Assembly (NCBI RefSeq): GCF_000526315.1
Contig: NZ_JAFV01000001.1
Location: 1,550,001-1,614,000 of the forward strand
Reading direction: 5' to 3'
Source of the DNA: Methylopila sp. 73B
GTDB lineage: Bacteria; Pseudomonadota; Alphaproteobacteria; Rhizobiales; Methylopilaceae
Length of the DNA stretch: 64,000 nucleotides
Part shown: piece by piece, positions 56,278-64,000 of the stretch
Numbering within the stretch: position 1 is the stretch's first letter
Layout of the letters: each line of letters begins with the position of its first letter
The notes under the pieces: generated by a model
Seen by the model: only the letters and a program-made list of their open reading frames with translations
What the model was told of the DNA's origin: nothing
The model's database searches: none
Made by a program: the position numbers and the translations under genes

Positions 56278-58179
56278 TCAGGACAGCGCCTTCTGCAGCA
56301 CGCGCGCCAGCCGCGCCGAGAAGCCCGCGGCGTCGTCCGGCCGCTCTCCGTCGAGGATCCGGGCTTCGTCGAACAGCAGGCCGACGGCGTCCTCCTTGAA
56401 CGCCGCGTCGACGTCCGCGCGCGCCGCCAGAGCCGCGACGAGCGCGTGCGACGGGTTGATCTCGAGCACGGGCTTGGCGGCGGAGCCGGCCCGCCCGGCG
56501 CCGGCAAGGATCTTCTCGAGCTGGCGATCGGGCCCATGGTCCGGCGCGACCAGACAGACGGGGCTCTCGGTCAGCCGCTCGGACGCGCGCACGTCCGACA
56601 CCTTCTCGCCGAGCGTCGCCTTCGCGAAATTGATGAAGGCGGTCACGGCGGGCGTCGTCTCCGCGACGGAGGCGTCCTCGGCGGCCTCTGGCTTCGCGAT
56701 CAGCGACAGGTCGGCCGCGCCCTGCGTCACCGACTTGAACGGCTTGCCCTCGAAACCTTGGACGGAAGAGGTCCAGAAGCTGTCGATCGCGTCCGACAGC
56801 AGCAGCACCTCGACGCCTCTCGCGCGGAAGCCTTCGAGATGCGGCGACGCCTTCAGCCGCTCCGGCTCGGCGCCGGCGAGGTAGTAGATCGCGGTCTGGT
56901 TGTCCTTGAGGTCGGCGAGATACTGCTTCAGCGTCCGGAAGCCCTCGCCCGAGGCCGTGGTGCGGAAGCGGGCGAGCCCCAGCAGCTGGTCGCGGCGCTC
57001 GAAATCCTCGTAGATCCCTTCCTTCACGACCGCGCCGAAGGCCTCCCAGATCTTCGCGAAGCTTTCGGCGTCGTTGTCCGCCAGCTTCTCCAGATCGCTG
57101 AGCACGCGGTTGGTCACGCCCTTGCGGATCGCGGCGAGGACCGGGCTTTCCTGGATCATCTCGCGCGAGACGTTCAGCGGCAGGTCGGAGGAATCGACAA
57201 GGCCGCGCACGAAGCGCAGGTAGCGAGGCAGCAACTCCGCGTCGTCGGTGATGAAGACGCGCTTGACGTAGAGCTTCATCCGGCCCGCGCGCTCGGCGTC
57301 GAACAGGTCGTAGGGCGGGGCCGAGGGGGTAAAGGCGAGCGCGACGTATTCGTGGCGGCCCTCGGCGCGGAAATGGGTGGTCACGGCCGGCTCGTCGAAG
57401 GCGCCGAGGCCGCGGTAGAACTCGGCGTAGTCGTCCTTCGAGATCTCGGCTTTGGGCTTCAGCCAGAGCGCGGCGCCGTCGGAGAGCGCGCGGGGCTCCG
57501 CGCCGGGGCTTTCGACCAGATAGACGGGCGCCGGCACGTGGCCCGACTGCGCCTTGACCGCGCGCTCCAGCGTCCAGGCCTCGGCGTAGGAGGCCGCGTC
57601 CTCAAGCAGGTGAAGCGTCACGCGCGTGCCGCGGGCGGGTGCCTCCTCGAGATCGGCGGCCGCGATCGTGAACGCGCCCTGCCCGTCCGACGACCAGACC
57701 GACGCCTCGTCCGCTCCGGCCCGGCGCGACACGACCTCGACCCGCTCCGCGACCATGAAGGCCGAATAGAACCCGACGCCGAACTGCCCGATGAGGTGCG
57801 CGCCCTCCTTGCCCTGCGCCGCCTCCACCCGCTCGATAAAGGCCTTGGTGCCGGAGCGCGCGATGGTGCCGAGCGCCTCGATCATCTCCTCGCCGCTCAT
57901 GCCGACGCCGTTATCCTCGATCGACAAGCGGCGGTTGGCGCCGTCCGCCGTCAGGGTGATCCGCGGTTTCGGATCGTCGGCGAGCAGTTCGGGCCGGGAG
58001 ATCGCCTCGAAGCGGAGCTTCTCGCAGGCGTCGGCGGCGTTCGAGACCAGCTCGCGGAGAAAGACGTCCTTGTCTGAGTAGACCGAGTGCACCATCAGGT
58101 GCAGCAGCTTGGCGACGTCCGCCTCGAAGGGGCGGCTCTGGGGGCTCGTCGGCTGCGAGGCGGGGGCGTCGACGGTCAT
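56278..58179 (-). CDS. htpG: Molecular chaperone HtpG (Hsp90)
   Basis: A 633-residue bacterial Hsp90. N-terminal GHKL ATPase motifs are LRELVSNAADACEKLR, IEDNGVGMSGEEMIEALGTIARSGT and IGQFGVGFYSAFMVAERVEV. The middle domain has YVKRVFITDDAELLPRYLRFVRGLVDSSDLPLNVSREMIQ with the catalytic Arg loop. The C-terminal dimerisation domain follows. The acidic linker and MEEVD of eukaryotic Hsp90 are absent, as expected. The ATG at 58177-58179 is preceded by GGAG. It is monocistronic. Confidence 0.96.
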   Translation of the reverse strand: MTVDAPASQPTSPQSRPFEADVAKLLHLMVHSVYSDKDVFLRELVSNAADACEKLRFEAISRPELLADDPKPRITLTADGANRRLSIEDNGVGMSGEEMIEALGTIARSGTKAFIERVEAAQGKEGAHLIGQFGVGFYSAFMVAERVEVVSRRAGADEASVWSSDGQGAFTIAAADLEEAPARGTRVTLHLLEDAASYAEAWTLERAVKAQSGHVPAPVYLVESPGAEPRALSDGAALWLKPKAEISKDDYAEFYRGLGAFDEPAVTTHFRAEGRHEYVALAFTPSAPPYDLFDAERAGRMKLYVKRVFITDDAELLPRYLRFVRGLVDSSDLPLNVSREMIQESPVLAAIRKGVTNRVLSDLEKLADNDAESFAKIWEAFGAVVKEGIYEDFERRDQLLGLARFRTTASGEGFRTLKQYLADLKDNQTAIYYLAGAEPERLKASPHLEGFRARGVEVLLLSDAIDSFWTSSVQGFEGKPFKSVTQGAADLSLIAKPEAAEDASVAETTPAVTAFINFAKATLGEKVSDVRASERLTESPVCLVAPDHGPDRQLEKILAGAGRAGSAAKPVLEINPSHALVAALAARADVDAAFKEDAVGLLFDEARILDGERPDDAAGFSARLARVLQKALS

Positions 58180-58273
58180 GGGCGGTCTCCGGTTCGTCCA
58201 GCGCGTTTCGGCGCGTGAGATGGCTGGCGAGCCGGCGAAGATCAAGAGCCCCGGCGCAGGGCGATTGGCGAGT

Positions 58274-59485
58274 TCAGGCGAAGCTGCGCTTCAGCACCGC
58301 GACGACCCGCGCGAAGCCGGCGTCGTCCAGCATGTCGCTGTTGGTCACCGTCAGTGCGCGCGCGGCCAGCGCCTGCGCATTGGGCGCGTTCGCCGGCGGA
58401 ACGATCGTCTTGAGGTAGTCGTAGTCCGGCAGCGCGAAGCGGTAGAGACGGCTCACCCCGAACCCGCTCGGCCACAGACGGGCGAGCGCCGTCTCGCAGG
58501 CCGAGGCGTGGGGCGCAAGCACCAGGAAGAACGGCCAGACGCCGGCCTCCTGCGGCCGGTCGTAGAACACCGTCGCGCCGGGGATCGCGGCGAGCGCGCT
58601 GAGGCGCACCCGCGCGCGCTCGGCGGCGTCCGCCTGGAACGTCGCCAGCCGCGAGATCGCGCGCGCGCCGACGCCGCTCCGCCAGCGGCCCACGCGGTGC
58701 ATGGGGATGCGAAGAGGAAAGACGTCGCCCACCGCGGAAGCGACGTCGCCGGCCGCGAGCGCGCGGCGTCGCGGAGACCCGTAGACCCGCCCGAGCCCGC
58801 GCGGGTTGTAGAGCGCCCAGTAGAACAGCAATTGCAGCGCCGCGCGCCGTTCGGCCTCGGCGTCCGGCGCGATGGTTTGCGCCGAGGTCAGCGCCAGCTC
58901 CTTGCGGAGGGCGTCGTCGTGGGCCCAGAGCAGGCCGCCGTCGAAGATCGACAGTCCGTCGCCGACCCCCAGGCTGAAGAAGCCGAGATCGCCGATCGCG
59001 CCCACGGCACCTGCGGCGGAGACCGCGCCGAAGGCGTGCGAGGCGTCCTCGATGACGAAGGCCCCAACAGAGCGGGCGACCGCGATCGTCGGTGCGACCG
59101 CGGTGACGCGGCCGGCGAGATGGGTCGGCACCACCGCGAGCGTGTCGGAATCGCAGAGGCTCGCGAGCTGCGTCAGGTCGAGGTCGAGGCTGTCGGCCGC
59201 CAGATCGCAGATGCGCAGCTCCAGCCCGCACTGGGCCACGGCGATCGCGATCTGCGGCGAGGTGTAGGCCGGAACGACCACGGCCCGACGGCCGCTCAAC
59301 CGATGCAGGGTCTTCAGCGCGACGATGAACGCCGCGGCCGCCGAGCTTTCCAGCTGCAGCCGCTGGACGCCGATGTGGCGCGCCGCCGCCGCCGCCAGGT
59401 CGCCCCAGCCGAGCAGGTCGCTTGCGACGAGAGGCAGGCCGGCGCTCGGCGCCGCTTCCTTCCGCAATGTCGGAAAAACGGACAT
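58274..59485 (-). CDS. DegT/DnrJ/EryC1-fold protein lacking the PLP lysine
   Basis: A 403-residue protein with the fold-type I pattern of sugar aminotransferases: VVPAYTSPQIAIAVAQCGLELRICDL (about 70-95), THLAGRV, VIEDASHAFGA with the PLP-ring Asp147, and GDLGFFSLGVGDGLSIFDGG. In active family members the last block reads SFxxxKxLxxGxGG; here the lysine position is Asp176, so no Schiff base with PLP can form in the usual way. It may be a redox or dehydratase-like variant, a regulatory subunit, or non-catalytic. It lies 94 bases past the htpG start region on the same strand. Its substrate is unknown. Confidence 0.75.
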   Translation of the reverse strand: MSVFPTLRKEAAPSAGLPLVASDLLGWGDLAAAAARHIGVQRLQLESSAAAAFIVALKTLHRLSGRRAVVVPAYTSPQIAIAVAQCGLELRICDLAADSLDLDLTQLASLCDSDTLAVVPTHLAGRVTAVAPTIAVARSVGAFVIEDASHAFGAVSAAGAVGAIGDLGFFSLGVGDGLSIFDGGLLWAHDDALRKELALTSAQTIAPDAEAERRAALQLLFYWALYNPRGLGRVYGSPRRRALAAGDVASAVGDVFPLRIPMHRVGRWRSGVGARAISRLATFQADAAERARVRLSALAAIPGATVFYDRPQEAGVWPFFLVLAPHASACETALARLWPSGFGVSRLYRFALPDYDYLKTIVPPANAPNAQALAARALTVTNSDMLDDAGFARVVAVLKRSFA

Positions 59486-59650
59486 TCAGGCGCGCGTCGG
59501 CGCGCCGACGCCTGAGCGCCGGATGGCGTCGGTGAAGGCCGCGAAACGGGAGCGCCGCGGGGACGGGGGAGCGAACATCAAGACCTCAGGCGCATGAGCG
59601 CGCGGAACCTACGTAGTCCACCGGATCGACGCAAGCGACCGGCGCGCGCG

Positions 59651-60184
59651 TCACCACCCCCGCACCCGAAGAGCGACGGGAAGGCGGCGCTCCTCCGTGT
59701 CGCGGCCGTCCCCCGCCTCCCACATCCACATGGCGAACAAGGCGTCAGCGCCGAACGCCGCCATCGGCATGTGCCAGACGCCCGGCGCGTAGTGCACGCC
59801 GACGTCCGGCGGCGCCGCGAAAGCTTCGGCGCGGTCGACCGACGGCTCGCCGTCGGCCCCCGACGGCGCCACGACGACGAGGTAGGGCTCCGCGAGCCGG
59901 ATGGGGACGAAGGTCTGCGACGCGAGCGGGTGGCGCTCCAGCAGGTCGATCGCGAACGGCTTGGGCGACGCCGACACCGCATAGAGCGCCAGGACGGGGT
60001 CCGCGGCGCAGGCGTCGTGCTCCAATCGCGCCACGCCGTCGTAGCGCAGCGCGCGGCCGTCGTTGACCCGCCGGCTCTGATCTCCTGGGGCGACTACGTC
60101 CCCGAACGCGGCGAAGGCCTCCTGCGTAAACGGACGGGCGTCGAGCACGCCTCCTGGAGCGGCGCCCGCCCATTTATTAGCCAT
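59651..60184 (-). CDS. allA: Ureidoglycolate lyase
   Basis: A 177-residue AllA-family enzyme that splits ureidoglycolate to glyoxylate and urea in purine/allantoin breakdown. Motifs seen are RPFTQEAFAAFGDVVAPG near the N-terminus, ERHPLASQTFVPIRLAEPYLVVVAPSG (about 83-110) and VGVHYAPGVWHMPMAAFG (about 128-145), the last two forming the conserved cupin-like active site. Other allantoin genes are not in view. It is divergent from a family-5 ABC importer with 123 bases between them, so a shared purine-nitrogen role is possible but unproven. Confidence 0.9.
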   Translation of the reverse strand: MANKWAGAAPGGVLDARPFTQEAFAAFGDVVAPGDQSRRVNDGRALRYDGVARLEHDACAADPVLALYAVSASPKPFAIDLLERHPLASQTFVPIRLAEPYLVVVAPSGADGEPSVDRAEAFAAPPDVGVHYAPGVWHMPMAAFGADALFAMWMWEAGDGRDTEERRLPVALRVRGW

Positions 60185-60307
60185 TCACTACCTCCTTCGA
60201 CTTTCGTCGCATGACGCCGGCCCGCGCGAAACCACGGCTCTAGCGGATGGCACGACGTTTGCTGCGCCGCACTCAACGGCGCGATGGCGCCGGACCGCGG
60301 GGAGAGC

Positions 60308-61921
60308 ATGATGTTTCGAACGACCCTGACGCGCGCAGCCCTTGCGGCGTCCCTGATCCTCGGCGCGCACGGCGCGGCCTCGGCGCAAGGCACGCTCCGG
60401 ATCGGCATGACCGCCTCCGACATTCCGCTGACGACCGGCCAGACGGACAACGGCGGTGAAGGCATGCGCTTCATGGGCTACACGGTCTATGACGCGCTCA
60501 TCAACTGGGACCTGACGAGCGCGGACAAGCCCTCCGTCGTCATTCCCGGCCTTGCGACCGAGTGGGGCATCGCCCCCGGCGACGAGACCAAGACCAAGTG
60601 GCTGTTCAAGATCCGGCCGGGCGTGAAATTCCACGACGGATCGGACTTCACGGCGGAGTCGGTGGTGTGGAACCTCGACAAGCTGATGAAGACCGACGCG
60701 CCGCAGTACGACCAGCGCCAGTCCGCGCAGGGCAAGTCGCGCATTCCCGCGGTCGCCTCCTACCGCGTCGTCGACCCGATGACGCTGGAGATCGTCACCA
60801 AGGCGCCGGACGCCACCCTGCCCTACCAGCTCGCCTGGATCATGATGTCCTCGCCCGCGCAGTGGGAGAAGCTCGGCAAGAGCTGGGAGGCCTTCGCCAA
60901 GACGCCGTCCGGCACCGGCCCGTGGAAGCTCACCGCCTTCGCCCCGCGCGAGCGCGCCGAGATGGCTCCGAACAAGGAGTATTGGGACAAGACCCGCGTG
61001 CCCAAGCTCGACAAGCTCGTGCTGATGCCGCTGCCTGAGCCCAACGCCCGCGTGGCCGCGCTCCGCGCGGGCCAGGTCGACTGGATCGAGGCGCCGGCGC
61101 CCGACGCGGTCGAGTCGCTGAAGGGCGCGGGCTTCCAGATCGTCACCAACGCCTATCCCCACAACTGGACCTGGCACCTCTCGCGCGTCGAAGGCTCGCC
61201 GTGGAACGACATCCGCGTGCGCAAGGCCGCGAACCTCGCGATCGATCGCGAGGGCATGAAGGAGCTGCTGTCGGGCATGATGATCCCGGCGCAGGGCTGG
61301 CTGCCGCCCGGGCACCAGTGGTTCGGCCAGCCGACCTTCAAGGTGACCTACGATCCTGAGGCCGCGAAGAAGCTTCTGGCCGAGGCCGGCTACGGGCCGG
61401 ACAAGCCGATCAAGACCCGGATCCTGATCTCGCCCTCGGGCTCCGGCCAGATGCTGCCGCTGCCGATGAACGAGTTCATCCAGCAAAGCCTCGCCGAGGT
61501 CGGCATCCAGGTCGACTACGAGGTCGTCGAGTGGAACCAGATGATCAACATCTGGCGCGCCGGCGCGAAGGATCCCTCGTCCCGCGGCGCGACCGCGATC
61601 AACTACTCCTACTTCATCCAGGATCCGTTCAGCGGCTTCATCCGGCAGACGCAGTGCAACCTGTCCGCGCCCTCCGGCGTGAACTGGGGCTACTACTGCG
61701 ACCCCGAGACCGACAAGCTGTTCGATCAGGTGCGGACCACCTTCGACCCGGTCGCCCAGACCGAGATCCTGAAGAAGGTGCACGAGAAGTTCGTGAACGA
61801 CGCGCTGTTCCTGTTCGTGACCCACGACGTCGCCCCGCGCGCCATGAGCACCAAGGTGAAGGGCTTCGTGCAGGCGCAGAACTGGTTCCAGGACTTCGGC
61901 ACGATCACGATGGAGCCGTAA
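60308..61921 (+). CDS. ABC transporter substrate-binding protein, family 5 (Dpp/Opp-like)
   Basis: A 537-residue periplasmic solute-binding protein. It has a signal peptide (MMFRTTLTRAALAASLILGA, cleavage after AASA). Family-5 blocks are LATEWGIAPGDETKTKWLFKIRPGVKFHDGSDFTAESVVWNLDK, GTGPWKLTAFAPRERAEMAPNKEYW, VRKAANLAIDREGMKELLSG and YDPEAAKKLLAEAGYG. Such proteins bind peptides, nickel, glutathione, opines or other solutes; the ligand cannot be told. GGGGAGAG precedes two adjacent ATG codons (60308 and 60311). It is followed by two permease genes and an ATPase gene on the same strand. Confidence 0.93.
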   Translation: MMFRTTLTRAALAASLILGAHGAASAQGTLRIGMTASDIPLTTGQTDNGGEGMRFMGYTVYDALINWDLTSADKPSVVIPGLATEWGIAPGDETKTKWLFKIRPGVKFHDGSDFTAESVVWNLDKLMKTDAPQYDQRQSAQGKSRIPAVASYRVVDPMTLEIVTKAPDATLPYQLAWIMMSSPAQWEKLGKSWEAFAKTPSGTGPWKLTAFAPRERAEMAPNKEYWDKTRVPKLDKLVLMPLPEPNARVAALRAGQVDWIEAPAPDAVESLKGAGFQIVTNAYPHNWTWHLSRVEGSPWNDIRVRKAANLAIDREGMKELLSGMMIPAQGWLPPGHQWFGQPTFKVTYDPEAAKKLLAEAGYGPDKPIKTRILISPSGSGQMLPLPMNEFIQQSLAEVGIQVDYEVVEWNQMINIWRAGAKDPSSRGATAINYSYFIQDPFSGFIRQTQCNLSAPSGVNWGYYCDPETDKLFDQVRTTFDPVAQTEILKKVHEKFVNDALFLFVTHDVAPRAMSTKVKGFVQAQNWFQDFGTITMEP

Positions 61922-61941
61922 CGCCTCGGACGCAGGCGCTG

Positions 61942-61972
61942 CTTCGCCTCTTCCCGCCGGGGAGAGGCGAAG
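61942..61972 (+). repeat. Hairpin between binding-protein and permease genes
   Basis: Stem CTTCGCCTCTTCCC / GGGGAGAGGCGAAG, one mismatch, in the 100-base gap. It resembles one end of the type B palindromic repeats at 17970 and 19954 and has no T-tract. It could protect the binding-protein mRNA and reduce read-through to the permeases. Confidence 0.6.
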
Positions 61973-62021
61973 GCCTCGCCCTTCATGAGGGACGGCGAGC
62001 GGACAATCGGGGGTCTGTCCG

Positions 62022-62975
62022 ATGCTTCTCTACATCCTGAAGCGGATTCTCTACGTCGCGCCGGTCGCGCTCGGCGTCAGCGTGGTCTGCTTCATGCTGG
62101 TGCATCTCGCGCCCGGCGATCCGCTCACCGCCATCATGCCGGTGGACGCGACCGCCGAGCAGCAGGCGGAGATGCGCGTGATCTACGGCTTCGACAGGCC
62201 CCTGCCGGTGCAGTTCGGGCTCTGGTTCGGCAAGGTCGTGACCGGCGATCTTGGCAAGTCGATCGCGACCGGAAGGCCCGTTCTCGACGAGGTTGCGCGG
62301 GCGGTGAAGAACTCGCTGATCCTCGCCTGCGCCGCCACGCTGATCGGCTTCGCGCTCGGCTCGTTCTTCGGCTTCGTCGCCGGCTACTTCCGCAACAGCC
62401 CGCTCGACAGGCTCGCCTCCGCAATCTCGGTGCTGGGCGTCTCGGTGCCGCACTACTGGCTCGGGATGGTGATGGTCATCATCTTCTCCGCCCAGCTCAA
62501 CTGGCTGCCGCCGACCGGCGCCGGGCCAGGCGGCTCCGCGGACTGGCGGCCGGACCTCGAGCACCTGCGCTACATCATCCTGCCCGCGATCACGATGTCG
62601 GTGATCCCCATGGGCATCATCGCGCGCACCGTGCGGGCGCTCGTGGCCGACATCCTCGGCCAGGAGTTCGTCCAGGCTTTGCGGGCGAAGGGCCTCGGCG
62701 AATGGGGCGTGTTCAAGCACGTCGTCACCAACGCCGCCCCGACCGCGCTCGCCGTCATGGGCCTCCAGCTCGGCTACCTGCTCGGCGGCTCGATCCTGAT
62801 CGAGACCGTGTTCGCCTGGCCCGGCGCGGGCTTTTTGCTCAACGCCGCGATCTTCCAGCGCGACCTGCCGCTGCTGCAGGGCACGATCCTCGTGCTGGCG
62901 ATGTTCTTCGTGAGCCTCAACCTGATCGTGGACGTCGCCCAGACGGCGCTCGATCCGCGCATCCAGAGGGCCTGA
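62022..62975 (+). CDS. ABC transporter permease (DppB/OppB-like)
   Basis: A 317-residue inner-membrane permease. It begins MLLYILKRILYVAPVALGVSVVCFMLVHLAPGDP, the standard DppB opening, and contains YGFDRPLPVQFGLWFGKVVTGDLG, VLGVSVPHYWLGMVMVIIFS and the EAA loop ALRAKGLGEWGVFKHVVTNAAPTALAVMG. It ends with VDVAQTALDPRIQRA. About six membrane helices. Next gene begins four bases after the stop. Confidence 0.93.
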   Translation: MLLYILKRILYVAPVALGVSVVCFMLVHLAPGDPLTAIMPVDATAEQQAEMRVIYGFDRPLPVQFGLWFGKVVTGDLGKSIATGRPVLDEVARAVKNSLILACAATLIGFALGSFFGFVAGYFRNSPLDRLASAISVLGVSVPHYWLGMVMVIIFSAQLNWLPPTGAGPGGSADWRPDLEHLRYIILPAITMSVIPMGIIARTVRALVADILGQEFVQALRAKGLGEWGVFKHVVTNAAPTALAVMGLQLGYLLGGSILIETVFAWPGAGFLLNAAIFQRDLPLLQGTILVLAMFFVSLNLIVDVAQTALDPRIQRA

Positions 62976-62979
62976 CGCC

Positions 62980-63870
62980 ATGGCCGCCATCGCCGACAGC
63001 GTCGCCCTCGAACCAGCCCCCACGAAGCCGAGCCGAGGCTACTGGGGCAGCGTGCTCCAGCGCCTGCGGCGCGACCCGGTGGCGATGGTCGCGCTCGGCG
63101 TCATCCTGCTGATCGTGTTCGCCGCCGTGTTCGCGCCCTGGATCGCCCCCGCGGACCCGTTCAAGGGCTCGATGATCCGCCGCCTGAGGCCGGTCGGCAC
63201 GCCCGGCTACCTGCTCGGCTCCGACGAGCTCGGCCGCGACATGCTGAGCCGCCTGCTCTGGGGAGGCCGGCTGTCTCTGTTCCTCGGCATCACGCCCGTT
63301 ATCCTCGCCTTCGGTATCGGCTCGGCGATCGGCATCGTCGCCGGCTACCTCGGCGGCTGGATCAACACGGTGACGATGCGCACCATCGACGTGTTCTTCG
63401 CCTTCCCCTCCGTGCTGCTGGCGATCGCGCTGTCGGGGGCGCTGGGCGCCGGCATCCTGAACTCGATCGTCTCGCTCACCGTGGTGTTCGTGCCGCAGAT
63501 CGCCCGCGTGGCGGAGAGCGTGACGACGCAGATCCGCACCCGCGACTATGTGGAGGCCGCCCGCATCTCCGGCGCCAGCGGCTTCACGATCGTCCGCGTG
63601 CATGTGCTCGGCAACGTTCTCGGGCCGATCTTCGTCTACGCGACCAGCCTCATCAGCGTGTCGATGATCCTGGCCTCCGGCCTCTCGTTCCTCGGCCTCG
63701 GCGTGCGCCCGCCGGAGCCGGAATGGGGCCTGATGCTAAACACGCTCCGCACCGCGATCTACAACCAGCCGCTGGTGGCCGCGCTCCCCGGGGCGATGAT
63801 CTTCCTGACCTCGATCTCGTTCAACCTGTTCTCGGACGGCCTGCGCTCGGCCATGGAGGTCCGCCAGTGA
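62980..63870 (+). CDS. ABC transporter permease (DppC/OppC-like)
   Basis: A 296-residue partner permease. A polar N-terminus is followed by RRDPVAMVALGVILLIVFAAVFAPWIAP, LLGSDELGRDMLSRLLWGGRLSLFLG (the DppC signature), the EAA region YVEAARISGASGFTIVRVHVLGNVLGPIFVY, and SFLGLGVRPPEPEWGLML. About six helices. Its stop overlaps the GTG start of the next gene. Confidence 0.93.
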   Translation: MAAIADSVALEPAPTKPSRGYWGSVLQRLRRDPVAMVALGVILLIVFAAVFAPWIAPADPFKGSMIRRLRPVGTPGYLLGSDELGRDMLSRLLWGGRLSLFLGITPVILAFGIGSAIGIVAGYLGGWINTVTMRTIDVFFAFPSVLLAIALSGALGAGILNSIVSLTVVFVPQIARVAESVTTQIRTRDYVEAARISGASGFTIVRVHVLGNVLGPIFVYATSLISVSMILASGLSFLGLGVRPPEPEWGLMLNTLRTAIYNQPLVAALPGAMIFLTSISFNLFSDGLRSAMEVRQ

Positions 63871-64000
63871 TCATCGGCGAACCCGCCCCGCCCCCCGGCG
63901 GCCCGACCCGCGACCGCGGCGGGCCCGGCCAGCCCCTGCTGTCGGTCAAAGGCCTCATCAAGCACTTCGGCCAGAAGAAGGGCTTCCTCACCAAAGCCGG
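63867..64000 (+). CDS. ABC transporter ATP-binding protein, 5' part (partial)
   Basis: The first 44 codons of a gene cut by the right window edge. It starts at GTG 63867, overlapping the permease stop as GTGA. The Pro/Gly/Arg-rich start is followed by PLLSVKGLIKHFGQKKGFL, the usual opening of DppF/OppF-type ATPase domains. Walker motifs would lie beyond the window. Belonging to the importer operon is clear from the coupling; DppD or DppF identity is not settled. Confidence 0.8.
   Translation, partial: MIIGEPAPPPGGPTRDRGGPGQPLLSVKGLIKHFGQKKGFLTKA

Noticed and set aside
58274-59485. Annotation as a plain DegT/DnrJ/EryC1/StrS aminotransferase
   Set aside because: The Schiff-base lysine is replaced by Asp, so aminotransferase activity is not supported.

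Overview
The window is high-GC (about two thirds G+C by eye), densely coded DNA. It looks like the chromosome of a free-living alphaproteobacterium, most likely Hyphomicrobiales (Rhizobiales). The evidence is an alphaproteobacterial LexA box (GAAC-N7-GAAC), a DUF1127 micro-protein, a nasT-nasS/nrt/nirA/nasA nitrate assimilation cluster, several mosaic palindromic intergenic repeats of the kind common in this order, and ExoV-like pyruvyl transferases. I see no rRNA, tRNA, phage, transposase or CRISPR array. The species cannot be named from this sequence.

Layout. 1-5300: end of a class I PHA synthase, a convergent DUF1127 gene, then uvrA and ssb diverging from a shared LexA operator, and a YqaA-like membrane protein. 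5355-7076: a chemoreceptor. 7266-11305: a three-gene exopolysaccharide unit (GT4 glycosyltransferase, WcaJ/ExoY-type priming transferase, O-antigen ligase/polymerase). 11379-24640: a nitrate assimilation locus with sensor/antiterminator (nasT-nasS), nitrate ABC importer (nrtABD), an FAD oxidoreductase, ferredoxin-type nitrite reductase (nirA), an Fe-S flavoprotein reductase and the molybdenum nitrate reductase (nasA). A leader RNA with two hexaloop hairpins and a terminator lies in front of nrtA and fits NasT antitermination; a near-consensus sigma-54 promoter sits just upstream of it. 24814-30426 (minus strand): murJ and a sulfate importer (sbp-cysT-cysW-cysA).

30575-36297: an apparent cobalamin-linked group made of cobinamide amidohydrolase cbiZ, a TonB-dependent receptor and eutBC, the adenosylcobalamin-dependent ethanolamine ammonia-lyase. 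36706-56205: a capsule/exopolysaccharide island with phosphomannomutase and manC (GDP-mannose supply), two GT4 enzymes, a GT61 enzyme, three paralogous ExoV-like pyruvyl transferases, an ABC export system (KpsM, a motif-degenerate KpsT, KpsE) and a Wza-type outer-membrane lipoprotein. A DUF1800-DUF1501 pair is embedded in it. 56278-64000: htpG, a DegT/AHBA-fold protein whose PLP lysine position is aspartate, a ureidoglycolate lyase (allA), and a family-5 (Dpp/Opp-like) ABC importer running off the right edge.

The best candidates for something new are: the paired NirA and flavoprotein that share an N-terminal motif, together with the NasT leader; the capsule island with three pyruvyl transferases, an ATPase lacking several canonical motifs and the DUF1800/DUF1501 pair; and the lysine-less DegT homologue. 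All functional statements come from reading motifs and gene context. No database search was run.
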